A DNA stretch of 64,000 nucleotides from 20CM-2-55-15 sp964633285 (GCA_964633285.1 CAZWGA010000006.1:86336-150335), one strand, 5' to 3'; shown: positions 1-8,851, numbered from the stretch's first letter. Program-made: numbers and translations. Notes: generated from the sequence alone by a model not told the origin.

Positions 1-1159
1 CGCCGACTTCCGATGCCATGATCACGAGGCCGTCCTTCGTCACGCAGTAGCGTGAAGGACGAAGACCGTTGCGGTCCAGAACGGCGCCGATCGATACGCC
101 GTCGGTGAAAACCATTGAAGCAGGACCGTCCCACGGTTCCATCACGCAGGAGTGATATTCGTAGAACGCTTTCTTCTCATCGCTCATCGTTTCGTGGCCG
201 TCCCACGCTTCAGGGATGAGCATCATCATTGCGTGCGGCAGCGTTCGGCCGCACATTACAAGCATTTCCAGAGCATTGTCGATCATCGCGGAATCGCTTC
301 CGCCTTCTGCGATGACCGGCAGCAGATCCTTGATATCCTCGTTAAACAGTTCCGATTGAAACAAAGCCTCGCGTGCTTTCATCCAGTTGATATTTCCGCG
401 CAGCGTATTGATTTCGCCGTTGTGCGAGATGTACCGGAACGGATGCGCGAGCGACCAGCTCGGGAATGTGTTTGTACTGAAACGCTGATGAACGACTGCA
501 AGCGCGCTGACAATACGCGAATCGGTGAGATCCGGAAAATAGATCTCAATCTGATCCGCTGAAAGCATGCCTTTGTAAATGAGCGTTCTCGCCGAGAAGC
601 TGCTGAAATACAGCTCCGACGTTGTTTTCTCGATCCGCTTTCGAATCAGATAAAGTTTTCGCTCAAATTCGTCCGTGGTTTTCAAATAGGAATCGCGCCC
701 GATGAAAACCTGTTTGAATACGGGCTCCACCGCTTTCGCTGAATCACCGATCGGCGCATTGTTGGCAGGAACATCGCGCCAGCCCAGAAGCTTTTGTCCG
801 GCCCGTGAAATCGAAGCCTCGATGATCTCCATGCACCACTTTTGGGAATGAGAGTCGCGTGGCAGGCATACCATTCCGACGCCATAGGTTCCCGGAGTGG
901 GGAGATCAAATCCAAGTGTCTTGCATTCCGCTTTCAGAAAATCATGCGGGATCTGCAGCAGAATTCCAGCGCCGTCTCCAGTGTTAATCTCGCAGCCTTT
1001 GGCGCCGCGATGCTCGAGGTTGACGAGGACTTGAAGCGACCTCCGAACGATTTCATTCGATTTGCGGCCTGCAATATCGACGACAAAACCAACTCCGCAG
1101 GAATCGTGTTCGAACTGAGGATCGTATAAACCTTGTTTTGGCGGCAGTGCTGAAAACAT
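1..1159 (-). CDS. gltB: Glutamate synthase (GOGAT) large subunit, N-terminal part, runs off the window
   Basis: The large subunit of glutamate synthase makes two glutamates from glutamine and 2-oxoglutarate. Only the first 386 residues are in the window; the family is about 1500 long. What is visible is the class II glutamine amidotransferase domain: an N-terminal propeptide ending before Cys21 (D-S-C-G-V-G, the nucleophile after processing), the block FSTNTFPSWSLAHPFR, HNGEINTLRGN, and the stretch ending LDRNGLRPSRY. The start is the ATG at 1159-1157, which leaves the usual roughly 20-residue propeptide. The gene is divergent from a LysR regulator, as gltAB is from gltC in Bacillus. Family assignment is very secure. 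The synthase and Fe-S domains lie outside the window. Confidence 0.96.
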   Translation of the reverse strand, partial: MFSALPPKQGLYDPQFEHDSCGVGFVVDIAGRKSNEIVRRSLQVLVNLEHRGAKGCEINTGDGAGILLQIPHDFLKAECKTLGFDLPTPGTYGVGMVCLPRDSHSQKWCMEIIEASISRAGQKLLGWRDVPANNAPIGDSAKAVEPVFKQVFIGRDSYLKTTDEFERKLYLIRKRIEKTTSELYFSSFSARTLIYKGMLSADQIEIYFPDLTDSRIVSALAVVHQRFSTNTFPSWSLAHPFRYISHNGEINTLRGNINWMKAREALFQSELFNEDIKDLLPVIAEGGSDSAMIDNALEMLVMCGRTLPHAMMMLIPEAWDGHETMSDEKKAFYEYHSCVMEPWDGPASMVFTDGVSIGAVLDRNGLRPSRYCVTKDGLVIMASEVG

Positions 1160-1347
1160 AGTCTTTGAACCTCACCGGGGCTCTGCACAACAAGACGGTT
1201 TTGGGTTCGCGCACATGTCCTTCTATTGTGCAAAGACCCTCACTGGACAAAAAGCCCTTGAAAGGTGGGGATAACTCTACCATTTTGAGAAAATAAGTCA
1301 TCCTGCAAAATAAAAGATCTTTGCATAAGAATGACTAATGCAATATC
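1160..1347. promoter_or_regulatory. Divergent gltB / lysR control region
   Basis: This is the spacer between the divergently transcribed gltB and LysR genes. It holds a perfect TTGCAT-N11-ATGCAA inverted repeat at 1321-1343 (separate entry). It also has a looser inverted pair, GCACAA at 1185-1190 and TTGTGC at 1226-1231, which may be chance. I could not place -35/-10 boxes convincingly on either strand. Confidence 0.6.
1321..1343. promoter_or_regulatory. Candidate LysR-type operator (T-N11-A)
   Basis: TTGCAT at 1321-1326 and ATGCAA at 1338-1343 form a perfect 6-bp dyad with exactly 11 bases between the inner T and A, the classic LysR-type box. The dyad extends outward as AAGAT on the left and ATCTT on the right, with one extra base. 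It lies 20-42 bp before the preferred ATG (1363) of the adjacent LysR gene, a good position for autorepression combined with divergent control of gltB. Confidence 0.6.
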
Positions 1348-1362
1348 TTGCTCTTCGAACAC

Positions 1363-2247
1363 ATGAATCTGGACACATTGAGCCTTTATTGCGACGTCAT
1401 CCAATCGGGAAGTTTTTCATTGGGAGCAGCATCTCATCGTATCTCGCAGTCGGCTGCCAGTCAGGCGGTCCGGCAGCTCGAGGAGGAGGTCGGCGCGCAG
1501 CTCATCGATCGTACAAAACGGCCGTTCATGGTGACGCCGGAGGGAAAGAAATTCTTTGAAGCGTGTCTGGCTCTCCTGGACAGTTTTGAAAAAGCCAAGG
1601 CCGAGATTACGTCACAAAGGACGCTTGTCAGCGGAGCGGTGAGAGTCGCGGTGATCTATTCCGTGGGATTGCACGACATGGGGATTTATTCGCAGCAATT
1701 CACGACGCGATATCCCCAGGCCAAAATCCGCCTGGCGTATTTGCATCCGCATGAAGTCGTCGATGCCGTCATCAATGATGAAGCGGATCTCGGCGTTCTT
1801 TCGTTTCCTTCGCCGCACCGGTCACTCACCATTGTTCCATGGCATTCCGAACCGATGGTGTTCGTTTGTCACCGGTCGCATCCATTAGCGAAGCGGAAGG
1901 CGGTTTCGTATCGCGATCTCGCCGGTGAGCGATTTGCGGCCTTCGATCGAGGGCTCAGCATTCGGAAGGCGATCGATAAGGCGCTGCGTCAACGTGGCAT
2001 CAGCGTGAACATCGCGATGGAATTCGATAACATTGAAACCATCAAGCACGCTATCACCCTTCAGTCGGGCGTCAGCATCCTGCCTCAACCCAGCGTGATG
2101 CGGGAGGTTGAAACCGGTATCCTTGCCGCAATTCCGTTGGATATGCCCGAACTGGTACGGCCGATCGGAATCATTCATCGCCGCCAGAAACTTTTGACTC
2201 CGACCGCGCAGCAACTGCTGGAGTTTCTCCAAAGTCAGAAACGTTAG
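1363..2247 (+). CDS. LysR family transcriptional regulator, candidate regulator of gltB
   Basis: DNA-binding regulator of 294 residues, normal for LysR proteins. The N-terminal winged helix-turn-helix is clear (SGSFSLGAASHRISQSAASQAVRQLEEEVGAQL as spaced family positions, then TPEGKKFF). It is followed by a LysR substrate-binding domain from about residue 88 to the end. The reading frame is open back to a TTG at 1348, but the ATG at 1363 gives a standard LysR N-terminus and leaves the T-N11-A dyad upstream, so it is preferred. Its divergent position next to gltB suggests a GltC-like role; the effector cannot be read from sequence. Confidence 0.92.
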   Translation: MNLDTLSLYCDVIQSGSFSLGAASHRISQSAASQAVRQLEEEVGAQLIDRTKRPFMVTPEGKKFFEACLALLDSFEKAKAEITSQRTLVSGAVRVAVIYSVGLHDMGIYSQQFTTRYPQAKIRLAYLHPHEVVDAVINDEADLGVLSFPSPHRSLTIVPWHSEPMVFVCHRSHPLAKRKAVSYRDLAGERFAAFDRGLSIRKAIDKALRQRGISVNIAMEFDNIETIKHAITLQSGVSILPQPSVMREVETGILAAIPLDMPELVRPIGIIHRRQKLLTPTAQQLLEFLQSQKR

Positions 2248-2265
2248 TGTAGACGTGGAGGCGCA

Positions 2266-3549
2266 ATGAAAATGAATTTCGGCGGTTCGCGATCGCGGCA
2301 AACGATTCTTCTGGCAAGTTTGCGAATAGCGTCTGCCGCTGCTGTATTGATCGCGCAGGGGCCAAACTTTCCTCCAAACTTTCCTCGTTATGTGCAAAAG
2401 CCGGAGGGCGGCGGATTGAAAGTACCTGCCGGTTTTCAGATCAGCTTGTATGCAGAAGGACTCCCCGCTGGCTCGCGCTGGATGGCGTGGGCGCCCAATG
2501 GCGATCTGTTTATCGCCGCATATTCGAACACCATCACCGTGTTGCGCGACACCAAAAACAAAGGCGTACCGGATACGCGATTCACTTACGCGATGGGAAC
2601 GGGCGACCGCCGTCTGACAGTGGTGGAATCCGGCGGAGCTCGCGGCGCCGATCCCGCTGCCGCGGTTCCGTGTAATGCCGATGCCGTCCTGCTTCCCGGA
2701 ACCACCGGAATTACTACTCCAATGGGTATGGCGTTCAGCGGCGGATATCTTTATGTTGCAAATCCCGACAGCATAATCCGCTACAAATACAGAAATGGAG
2801 ATACCAAAGCGCCGGCCGATGCTCAAAAAGTGGCCGATCTTGCATACGGGGGCGGCACCCCATGGCGCAACATCATTTTCAACCGGGCTGGAACGAAGAT
2901 GTACGTTTCGATCACCGAAGGCTCCGCGCGAGCAACCGATTGCCGGCTCGGAACGATCATGGAGTTCAACCCCGATGGAACCGGCGGGCGCATTTTTGCC
3001 TCCGGTTTCTATCTCCCCGAAGGAATGGGTTGGCAACCCGAGACCAACATCCTCTGGACGACAGTGGCTGAGGCCAGCCTCCGGGACGGCTTGGCTCCGG
3101 ATTATGCAACATCCGTCAAGGATGGACAGCGCTACAACCCGCGCTATACCGGCGGACAGCCAGACTTGGTGAACCGCGCTATCGTCCCGGATGTTTTGCT
3201 TCCTGCGAACTCCACTGCGATCGGGCTTACGTTCTACACGGGCACGCAGTTTCCTGCTCGCTACCAGAAGGGTCTGTTCTTCGGTATGTACGGATCGTCG
3301 CTTGGCCGCGGCAGCAGCGGTTATCGGGTTGCGTTCGTTCCGTTCCGAAATGGAAAGCCGGTAGCTAACGCGATCGAGGATTTCGTCACAGGTTTTCTAG
3401 TCAGCGATGGGACCAATGGCCCAATCACGTATTGGGGCCGCCCCAGTTTCATGACCGTTACCAAAGACGGTTCGCTTCTCGTCACCGATGAAGGCGAGGT
3501 TGGTAACAACAAGATTTGGAAGATCAGCTACGCGGCAAAGTCGCGCTGA
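2266..3549 (+). CDS. Secreted PQQ-dependent sugar dehydrogenase-like (sorbosone dehydrogenase family) beta-propeller
   Basis: Predicted periplasmic six-bladed propeller of 427 residues related to L-sorbosone and soluble aldose dehydrogenases, which oxidise sugars with PQQ. Residues about 12-31 form a weak signal peptide. Propeller signatures include PAGFQISLYAEGLPAGSRW with MAWAPNGDLFIA, then TPMGMAFSGGYLYVAN, IIFNRAGTKMYVS, LPEGMGWQPET and a final LLVTDEGEVGNNKIWKI. An upstream GGAGG about 8 bases before the ATG fits the start. It begins 18 bp after the LysR gene and may be cotranscribed with it. The substrate is unknown, and PQQ-independent family members exist, so the enzymatic role is inferred. 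Confidence 0.8.
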   Translation: MKMNFGGSRSRQTILLASLRIASAAAVLIAQGPNFPPNFPRYVQKPEGGGLKVPAGFQISLYAEGLPAGSRWMAWAPNGDLFIAAYSNTITVLRDTKNKGVPDTRFTYAMGTGDRRLTVVESGGARGADPAAAVPCNADAVLLPGTTGITTPMGMAFSGGYLYVANPDSIIRYKYRNGDTKAPADAQKVADLAYGGGTPWRNIIFNRAGTKMYVSITEGSARATDCRLGTIMEFNPDGTGGRIFASGFYLPEGMGWQPETNILWTTVAEASLRDGLAPDYATSVKDGQRYNPRYTGGQPDLVNRAIVPDVLLPANSTAIGLTFYTGTQFPARYQKGLFFGMYGSSLGRGSSGYRVAFVPFRNGKPVANAIEDFVTGFLVSDGTNGPITYWGRPSFMTVTKDGSLLVTDEGEVGNNKIWKISYAAKSR

Positions 3550-3570
3550 CGGAAGAAGATCATCCGTCAG
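3546..3570. terminator. Hairpin between convergent genes
   Basis: CTGACGGA (3546-3553) pairs perfectly with TCCGTCAG (3563-3570) across a 9-base loop. It overlaps the stop codon of the propeller gene and lies just before the end of the convergent site-2 protease gene. There is no long T run on either side, so intrinsic termination is plausible but unproven. Confidence 0.4.
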
Positions 3571-3577
3571 ACTGCGA

Positions 3578-4501
3578 TTAGTTGAAGTAAAACGGCATTG
3601 GGGTGAAGCTCAGAACGAACATCGTTAATCCGAACCATCCGAGCCATGTGTGCCGGCGGCTCAGCGGAACGGAATCGTCGAGTGTGATGGGGTGGCGAAG
3701 ACCAAGGAATAAAAGCACTGTCGACCAGATCAGCCATCCTTGCCAGTAGAAAATGCCGAGAGGGATTAGTGTAAACAACAGTCCCTTCGAAATACTTTTG
3801 TGGCCTGGACCGAAGAGCGCATAAGCAACGTGGCCTCCATCGAGTTGGCCCACCGGCAGCAAATTGAGTGCGGTTGCGAAGAATCCAAACCATGCCGCAA
3901 TACCGATGGGATGAAGATTCAGGTCCATTCCGGGAGGCGGCGTTTTTCCCATGATGGCTTCCATCGCTTTGAAGATGAGCGGTTCGCCAAGTCCAAAGCC
4001 GCCGCTTGTGGAATCGGGCGCAATGAATTGAGATTTGGAGAGCGCAATGATGAGAGTTGGAATCGCAAGCAGAAACCCCGCAATCGGTCCTGCGATTCCG
4101 ACTTCCAATAATGCAGCGCGATGCTGAATGGGAGATTTGATTCGAATGAATGCGCCCATGGTTCCCACCAGCGTCGGAGCAGGAATGAAGTAAGGCAGAG
4201 TGGCGTCGATACCGTAGTACCGGCAAGTCAGATAATGACCCATCTCGTGCGCGAGAAGGATCGTCATAATTGCCAGTGTGAAGGGCAGTCCCCTCAGCAG
4301 GAGCAAAGGCGATTTGAATATTTCTGTGAAAGACGAATTGAGATCGGCGGATGCGTTCGTGAATCCCACCATCAGCAGCGTTCCCATGATCATCGTGCTC
4401 AGGCAGGTCAATGCAAACAAAGCCACGTTGATCCAGGGAAACTTTCGCTGCGGGGCAACCTCGAATAATATTTCCGCGGGCGGATTGAACGAATTGTCCA
4501 T
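3578..4501 (-). CDS. Site-2 protease family (M50) membrane metalloprotease
   Basis: Polytopic membrane zinc protease of 307 residues in the family that cleaves transmembrane substrates. The zinc-binding HEMGH is at residues 85-89 inside a hydrophobic segment. The second conserved block, LLPVGQLDGGHVAYALFG, supplies the third ligand Asp. About seven hydrophobic segments are visible. The N-terminus (MDNSFNPPAEILFEV, then basic residues) is cytosolic. There is no PDZ or CBS domain, so this is the compact form. Substrate unknown. It lies upstream of and is read away from the HU gene. Confidence 0.88.
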   Translation of the reverse strand: MDNSFNPPAEILFEVAPQRKFPWINVALFALTCLSTMIMGTLLMVGFTNASADLNSSFTEIFKSPLLLLRGLPFTLAIMTILLAHEMGHYLTCRYYGIDATLPYFIPAPTLVGTMGAFIRIKSPIQHRAALLEVGIAGPIAGFLLAIPTLIIALSKSQFIAPDSTSGGFGLGEPLIFKAMEAIMGKTPPPGMDLNLHPIGIAAWFGFFATALNLLPVGQLDGGHVAYALFGPGHKSISKGLLFTLIPLGIFYWQGWLIWSTVLLFLGLRHPITLDDSVPLSRRHTWLGWFGLTMFVLSFTPMPFYFN

Positions 4502-4538
4502 GAAACTCTTACTTACTGACGGACCATTCTTTTGAGGT

Positions 4539-4805
4539 TTACAGCGATTGCAAATCTTTGCCTGGCTTGAATCGAACCGCTTTTCCCGGTGGAATATTCA
4601 CTTCAGATCCCGTACGAGGGTTTCGACCGATACCCGTCTTTCTCGGTTTTACAGAAAACACGCCAAAGCCTCGCAACTCGATCCTGTCGTTGGCTTTGAG
4701 GGCATCTTTCATACAATTGAAGATCGTATCGACTGCCTGCTCTGCTTTCGTCTTGCTTACTCCCGTCCGCTCAACGATCTGATTCACAAGATCGAGTTTG
4801 ATCAC
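4539..4805 (-). CDS. HU/IHF family nucleoid protein
   Basis: Small DNA-bending protein of 88 residues. It has the HU fold: helical N-terminus (GVSKTKAEQAVDTIF), ELRGFGVFSV, and the DNA-binding arm GRNPRTGSEVNIPPGKAVRFKPGK. The start is a GTG at 4805-4803 with GGAGGA about seven bases upstream on the minus strand. Sequence details (ELRGFGVFSVKPRK) lie between HU and IHF-beta, and I cannot choose between them. A second HU-type gene occurs at 49.95 kb. Confidence 0.92.
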   Translation of the reverse strand: MIKLDLVNQIVERTGVSKTKAEQAVDTIFNCMKDALKANDRIELRGFGVFSVKPRKTGIGRNPRTGSEVNIPPGKAVRFKPGKDLQSL

Positions 4806-4869
4806 TGGATCCTCCGTAGGGCTATCTCTTTTGTAAACATCTTTTTAACATCAGGAGACTCAATAGGCA

Positions 4870-5427
4870 ATGCCAATTAAAGCAGATCGCTGGATACGTC
4901 ATATGGCCGTGACTGAAAAAATGATCGAACCCTTCAACTCAACGCAGGTCGCCGAAGGCAGGATTTCTTTTGGTTTGTCTTCTTATGGATACGACCTCCG
5001 GCTTGCCGATGAGTTCAAAATCTTCGCGCCGCCGCAAGGCGTTACGCTCAATCCCAAATCCATTCCGCCCGACTATTACCGGGAACATCGCGGCGATTTT
5101 TGCGATGTTCCCGGTAATAGTTATGTTTTGGGACGTACCGTTGAATATCTCCGGATTCCAAGAAATATTCTGACGTTGTGTGTCGGAAAGTCCACTTACG
5201 CAAGAACCGGCGTTCTGGTCAATGTCACGCCGTTCGAACCGGAATGGGAAGGCTTCGTTACTGTTTCAATCGCAAACACAACACCGGTTCCTGTAAGGAT
5301 TTTTGCGAATGAGGGCCTTTGCCAGGTACTTTTCTTCCAGTCGGATGAACCTTGTGAAGTTTCCTACAAGGATCGAAAGGGAAAATATCAGGCGCAGAAG
5401 AAGATCGAATTTGGAAAGACGTCTTGA
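4870..5427 (+). CDS. dcd: dCTP deaminase
   Basis: Deaminates dCTP to dUTP (some members also hydrolyse it to dUMP), supplying the dTMP pathway. The 185-residue length is typical. Signatures are LSSYGYDLR near residue 40, LCVGKSTYARTG, and the catalytic block TPFEPEWEGFVT containing the active-site Glu, then NEGLCQVLFFQSDEPCEVSY. The usual bifunctional or monofunctional choice cannot be made with certainty. Its stop codon directly abuts the stop of convergent fabG with no base between. Confidence 0.95.
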   Translation: MPIKADRWIRHMAVTEKMIEPFNSTQVAEGRISFGLSSYGYDLRLADEFKIFAPPQGVTLNPKSIPPDYYREHRGDFCDVPGNSYVLGRTVEYLRIPRNILTLCVGKSTYARTGVLVNVTPFEPEWEGFVTVSIANTTPVPVRIFANEGLCQVLFFQSDEPCEVSYKDRKGKYQAQKKIEFGKTS

Positions 5428-6153
5428 CTAAATAGCCAGGCCGCCGTCGACCTGCACAACCTGTCCCGTCATGTAGCTTGCTTTCGGGGACAGCATGAAC
5501 AGAGCAACCTCAGCCATTTCGTCGGGTTTGCCAAAGCGGGCGAGAGGAATCTGTTCGAGCGCTTTGGCCCTGTATTCGGCGTTGAGCACGCCCGTCATGT
5601 CGGTTTCGACGAAACCCAGCGCCAGTGCATTGACCGTGATGTTTGCTTTACCGAGTTCCTTCGCGAGCGCTTTGGTAAAGCCGATCATTCCTGCTTTCGA
5701 AGACGAGTAATTCACCTGGCCGGCCATGCCCACGATTCCGCTGATTGAAGTGATATTTAAAATCGTGCCCGATTTTTGCCGGATCATCGTGCCTACAACG
5801 GGCTTCGTGAGATTGAATGCGCCTTTCAGATTCGTGTCCAGCACATCGTCCCAGTCTTTTTCGCTCATCAGGGCGACGAGTTTGTCGCGCGTGATGCCGG
5901 CGTTGTTGACGAGAATATCGATTCGGCCGAATCGCTCTTTCACCTGCTTGACGAAATCTTTTGCCTGATCGAACTTCGTCACATCCGTTTGAAAAGCGAC
6001 AACCGTGTCGCCGTTTGCGATTTCTTCAGCAGCCGCGCTGTTTTGAATGTAGGTGAATGCAATCTTCGCGCCCTCACGTGCGAGAGCCTGCACGATCGCA
6101 CGGCCGATGCCGCGGCTTCCGCCCGTAACTATTGCTACTTTTCCTGAAAACAT
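5428..6153 (-). CDS. fabG: 3-oxoacyl-[acyl-carrier-protein] reductase-type SDR
   Basis: NADPH-dependent beta-ketoacyl-ACP reductase of fatty-acid synthesis, 241 residues. It is a classical SDR: TGGSRGIG at 10-17, NNAG at 83-86, and the catalytic tetrad Asn108, Ser138, Tyr149 and Lys153 (YSSSK). The stretch GITRDKLVALMSEKDWDDV is typical of FabG rather than other SDRs. It is separated by 12 bp from tonB upstream and is the last gene of a minus-strand run. No other fab gene is nearby, so an alternative acyl substrate such as PHA intermediates is possible. Confidence 0.88.
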   Translation of the reverse strand: MFSGKVAIVTGGSRGIGRAIVQALAREGAKIAFTYIQNSAAAEEIANGDTVVAFQTDVTKFDQAKDFVKQVKERFGRIDILVNNAGITRDKLVALMSEKDWDDVLDTNLKGAFNLTKPVVGTMIRQKSGTILNITSISGIVGMAGQVNYSSSKAGMIGFTKALAKELGKANITVNALALGFVETDMTGVLNAEYRAKALEQIPLARFGKPDEMAEVALFMLSPKASYMTGQVVQVDGGLAI

Positions 6154-6165
6154 CAGGCGTGGATT

Positions 6166-6957
6166 TTACTTTTGAGCGCCCGCGAGTGAAAAGCTGATTC
6201 TCGCGGTAAGAATGACCGGAACAGGCTGGCCGTTCAGATAGGTTGGCTCGTATTTCCAATTCGAAACGGCTTCGACGGCTGGTCCTGTCAGTAGAGGAGG
6301 ACCCGATATCACTTTTATCTTTTCGACGCTTCCCGTTGTTGTGAGCGTCGCTTCAACGACCACCACTCCTTCAACTCCCGCCTTCCTCGCTTCAGGTGGA
6401 TATTTCGGCTGCTCGATGTGAAGAATTCTCGGCTCTTTAACATTGCCTCCGACACGCACTGCGGCAGGAGGAGGGGGTGGCGGTGGGACATTGGCTGTGC
6501 TGCCCAGGATTCCGCCCGGTATTCCACCGTTGATTCCGCCCGCCGTGCCACCTGTAACTCCGCCCACTACGCCACCAATGACACCGGCTGGCGGACCTGC
6601 TTCCGAAATTCTCGCGATATCTTTCGGAACAGTGATGGGCGCAATGAATTCCGGTTTCTCTGTGACAGGTTGCGGCGCCTGTTCGCGAACAACCGGCGTG
6701 GATTCCGCAATCGATTCCTTTTCGGCATGGTGCGCCGCTTGCGGAGCCTCGCTCATGAGCGCAGCGGGCGGTGGCGGCGGCGGTGCCATGTACAGTGTCG
6801 TGAGTAGCTGAAACTGTCCAAGTTTTTCCGGCATTGCCATTTGCACAACAATAATCGCTGCAACCAAAACCGCCTGAATCCCCGCCGCAGCCGCGACGGC
6901 GCGCAGTTTTTTCCTGTTTTTGTGCGGAATAGTCTCCGGCAAATCTTGAAACATCAT
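6166..6957 (-). CDS. TonB family energy-transducing protein
   Basis: Envelope protein of 263 residues that would couple ExbBD energy to outer-membrane transporters. A cytoplasmic N-terminus with basic residues (HKNRKKLR) precedes one membrane helix at about 20-41. A proline run (PPPPPP, 59-64) follows, then a Pro/Glu-rich linker, a glycine-rich repeat of GG-V/T-x units around 125-150, a second proline run, and a C-terminal TonB domain (YPPEARKAGVEGVVVVEATL; GPAVEAVSNWKYEPTYLNGQPV). This architecture is common in acidobacteria. ATG-ATG start at 6957; the second ATG is equally possible. Confidence 0.9.
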   Translation of the reverse strand: MMFQDLPETIPHKNRKKLRAVAAAAGIQAVLVAAIIVVQMAMPEKLGQFQLLTTLYMAPPPPPPAALMSEAPQAAHHAEKESIAESTPVVREQAPQPVTEKPEFIAPITVPKDIARISEAGPPAGVIGGVVGGVTGGTAGGINGGIPGGILGSTANVPPPPPPPAAVRVGGNVKEPRILHIEQPKYPPEARKAGVEGVVVVEATLTTTGSVEKIKVISGPPLLTGPAVEAVSNWKYEPTYLNGQPVPVILTARISFSLAGAQK

Positions 6958-6965
6958 TTACAGGG

Positions 6966-7814
6966 TTAGACGGCCGTGGGGCTAAATCCCCTCATCAGAT
7001 CGTGAACAAACCATGCGGCAATGCGGGGATTTCGAAAGGTGTGGCGCAAGCGGTAAGGCAATCCGGCGGTTCCATACGGAACATAAACTCGGGCGCGGAT
7101 GCCGAGGGAACGGGCGAGCCGGAGCATCTGTTCCCGAGGAAGACCGTAGAGCAGTTCCAGTTCGCATGAGATTCCGCCGCGTTGCAGCAGGGAAAATGCC
7201 TTACGCGCGATAGTGAGATTGTGTGTGGCGACGGCGACATGAGCGCACTTCGCGGAAACCAACCGTTCGATGACGTGAAGATAGCCCGTCAGAGGGTCCG
7301 TCTCATCATCACCGGGGCCGGGCCATTCACCTTTGACCACACGCACACGCAGTCTCATAGCCGCGGCTCGTGAGGCATCGTTGACACTTCGCTTCCAGCG
7401 CGCCGGAAGTGTGTATCCAAGTCTGGTGTGGATTTCCGACGCTTTGCCGATAAGTTCGAACGTCCGGTCGACGGTGTCGTGTGCCATCGCGTCAAAGTGA
7501 ACAATCGCGCCGATTGCGTGTGCCTCGATGAGAATCGTTCTTAAGAAATCGAAATCGAATTGAAGCGATGGTGCTTTGATGGAGAGATAGGAATCCGATT
7601 TCATTGTGGCGATGAGATCCAACAATGCCAGATAGGATTTCCAGATACTGCACGCATTTTCCGGATCGATGTGCCAGCGGCAAACCGTCGTCGCAATTTG
7701 CCGGTGCGCCAATTCTTCGCAGGCAGTGCGTACGTGTTCAATGGAAGGTCCGGCGATGTAGGCGCCCGCGGCCCGGCGGACTAATGATTGAATTGCCGCA
7801 TTAATTTTTCCCAT
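6966..7814 (-). CDS. Proline dehydrogenase-like (PutA/PRODH domain) protein
   Basis: FAD-barrel protein of 282 residues resembling monofunctional proline dehydrogenases, which oxidise proline to pyrroline-5-carboxylate at the membrane. Recognisable blocks are YLSIKAPSLQFDF, a glutamate/His barrel strand IVHFDAMAHDTVDRT, LRVRVVKGEWPGPG (family RLVKGAYWD), VAVATHN and a C-terminal YGTAGLPYRLRHTFRNP (family YLIRRLxEN). The match is moderate: several canonical PRODH residues are replaced, so the substrate may differ. Its start lies 34 bp inside the end of the upstream acyltransferase gene, suggesting translational coupling. Confidence 0.7.
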   Translation of the reverse strand: MGKINAAIQSLVRRAAGAYIAGPSIEHVRTACEELAHRQIATTVCRWHIDPENACSIWKSYLALLDLIATMKSDSYLSIKAPSLQFDFDFLRTILIEAHAIGAIVHFDAMAHDTVDRTFELIGKASEIHTRLGYTLPARWKRSVNDASRAAAMRLRVRVVKGEWPGPGDDETDPLTGYLHVIERLVSAKCAHVAVATHNLTIARKAFSLLQRGGISCELELLYGLPREQMLRLARSLGIRARVYVPYGTAGLPYRLRHTFRNPRIAAWFVHDLMRGFSPTAV

Positions 7815-8851
7815 CCGAACCTGCAGCCGTCCCTTACGAAGGACGCAATCCCGCGAATGTTATTGGGGTACGCCCAGACCGAAACGCACGGCCGGACCAG
7901 GGTTGTCCAGGCTTCCGTCCACGGTGCCGGTGAGCCGAGGAATTCGTAAGTGCCAAGACCGCGCCTCGCGGCATAACGCAAGGTTTCGATCATGAGAAGA
8001 TTTCCCGGCGAACACCGGGCAAAAGCTTCATCGTATCCGACTTTCAGCAGCCAGAATCCGCCGCCCGATTCCACGGCGAGTTGAGTTGCCGCGTCGTGTC
8101 CTGCGATCTTCAGGAAGCACATCCGCAGAATTCCTCTTTCGCTGGCGATGGCCGCATAACGTTCGTAGAAATGCCGGCGCGCATCGTCGCTGAGCAACGC
8201 CGATCCACTCCGGCCCTTCCAGCCTGATGCCTCGATTTGAAAACTTCTGGCCAGCAACGGATCGAGGTCCAGTGGAGCAGGCGAGAGGATTTCGCATTCA
8301 ACAGAACCAATCTCCTCAGCTTTTCGAGCCGCGCGCCTGAGGCTGGAACGGCGCCGCGGACTCAGTTTGTCTTCGGGCACGACCCAGGAGGGATCCAGTG
8401 AGATCCACGGATATCCGGTCGCGGGGCGCAACAGCAGCAGCCCGCGAGATCGAAACGCGCTGCGCAGCGCCGTCAGCACGGGTGAATCAGCGAGAATACG
8501 TCTCAATAAAAGCGGCAGCCTCAAATCCACAAGCGCTTCGGCCAGGGATGCCAGGGACGCCGGATCCGAGTGAGGAAAGCCGGTCGGTTCGTAAAGTTCG
8601 TCCACACCAAGGCATTCCATCCGGTTCAAGCGGCCTCCGCGCATGATGAGGGGTCCAAGAGCGCCCGGTTGATCGGCTCCAATGACAATGATCTGGAGTT
8701 TTCCGCACGCCGAAAATGCATCTGTACATGCCTTGAACCAGGCGTACTGATGCATCGGACTATTCGATTCCTCGGCGAGAAGGGTCCACCGCGAAGCCTC
8801 GTTCTCAATGGCCCCGAATTCGTGGACAATGCGTACTGTCGTGGTCACCAT
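7781..8851 (-). CDS. GNAT-fold acyltransferase (BioF2-like / FemAB-like)
   Basis: Cytoplasmic acyltransferase of about 356 residues with the C-terminal BioF2-like acetyltransferase domain. Characteristic stretches are RRSSLRRAARKAEEIG, GWKGRSGSALL, FLKIAGHDAATQLAVESGGGFWLLKVGYDEAFARCSPGNLLMIE and TYEFLGSPAPWTEAW. Such proteins act in surface polysaccharide and cell-envelope acylation or in PEP-CTERM-associated loci. The frame is open to a TTG at 8860, but the ATG at 8851 is preferred. First gene of the minus-strand run with the proline-dehydrogenase-like gene, tonB and fabG. Substrate unknown. Confidence 0.75.
   Translation of the reverse strand: MVTTTVRIVHEFGAIENEASRWTLLAEESNSPMHQYAWFKACTDAFSACGKLQIIVIGADQPGALGPLIMRGGRLNRMECLGVDELYEPTGFPHSDPASLASLAEALVDLRLPLLLRRILADSPVLTALRSAFRSRGLLLLRPATGYPWISLDPSWVVPEDKLSPRRRSSLRRAARKAEEIGSVECEILSPAPLDLDPLLARSFQIEASGWKGRSGSALLSDDARRHFYERYAAIASERGILRMCFLKIAGHDAATQLAVESGGGFWLLKVGYDEAFARCSPGNLLMIETLRYAARRGLGTYEFLGSPAPWTEAWTTLVRPCVSVWAYPNNIRGIASFVRDGCRFGWEKLMRQFNH

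Noticed and set aside
1885..3036. 383-codon frame on the minus strand across the LysR and propeller genes
   Set aside because: It overlaps two well-supported genes on the other strand and lacks any protein motif; such long antisense frames are common here because of codon bias.
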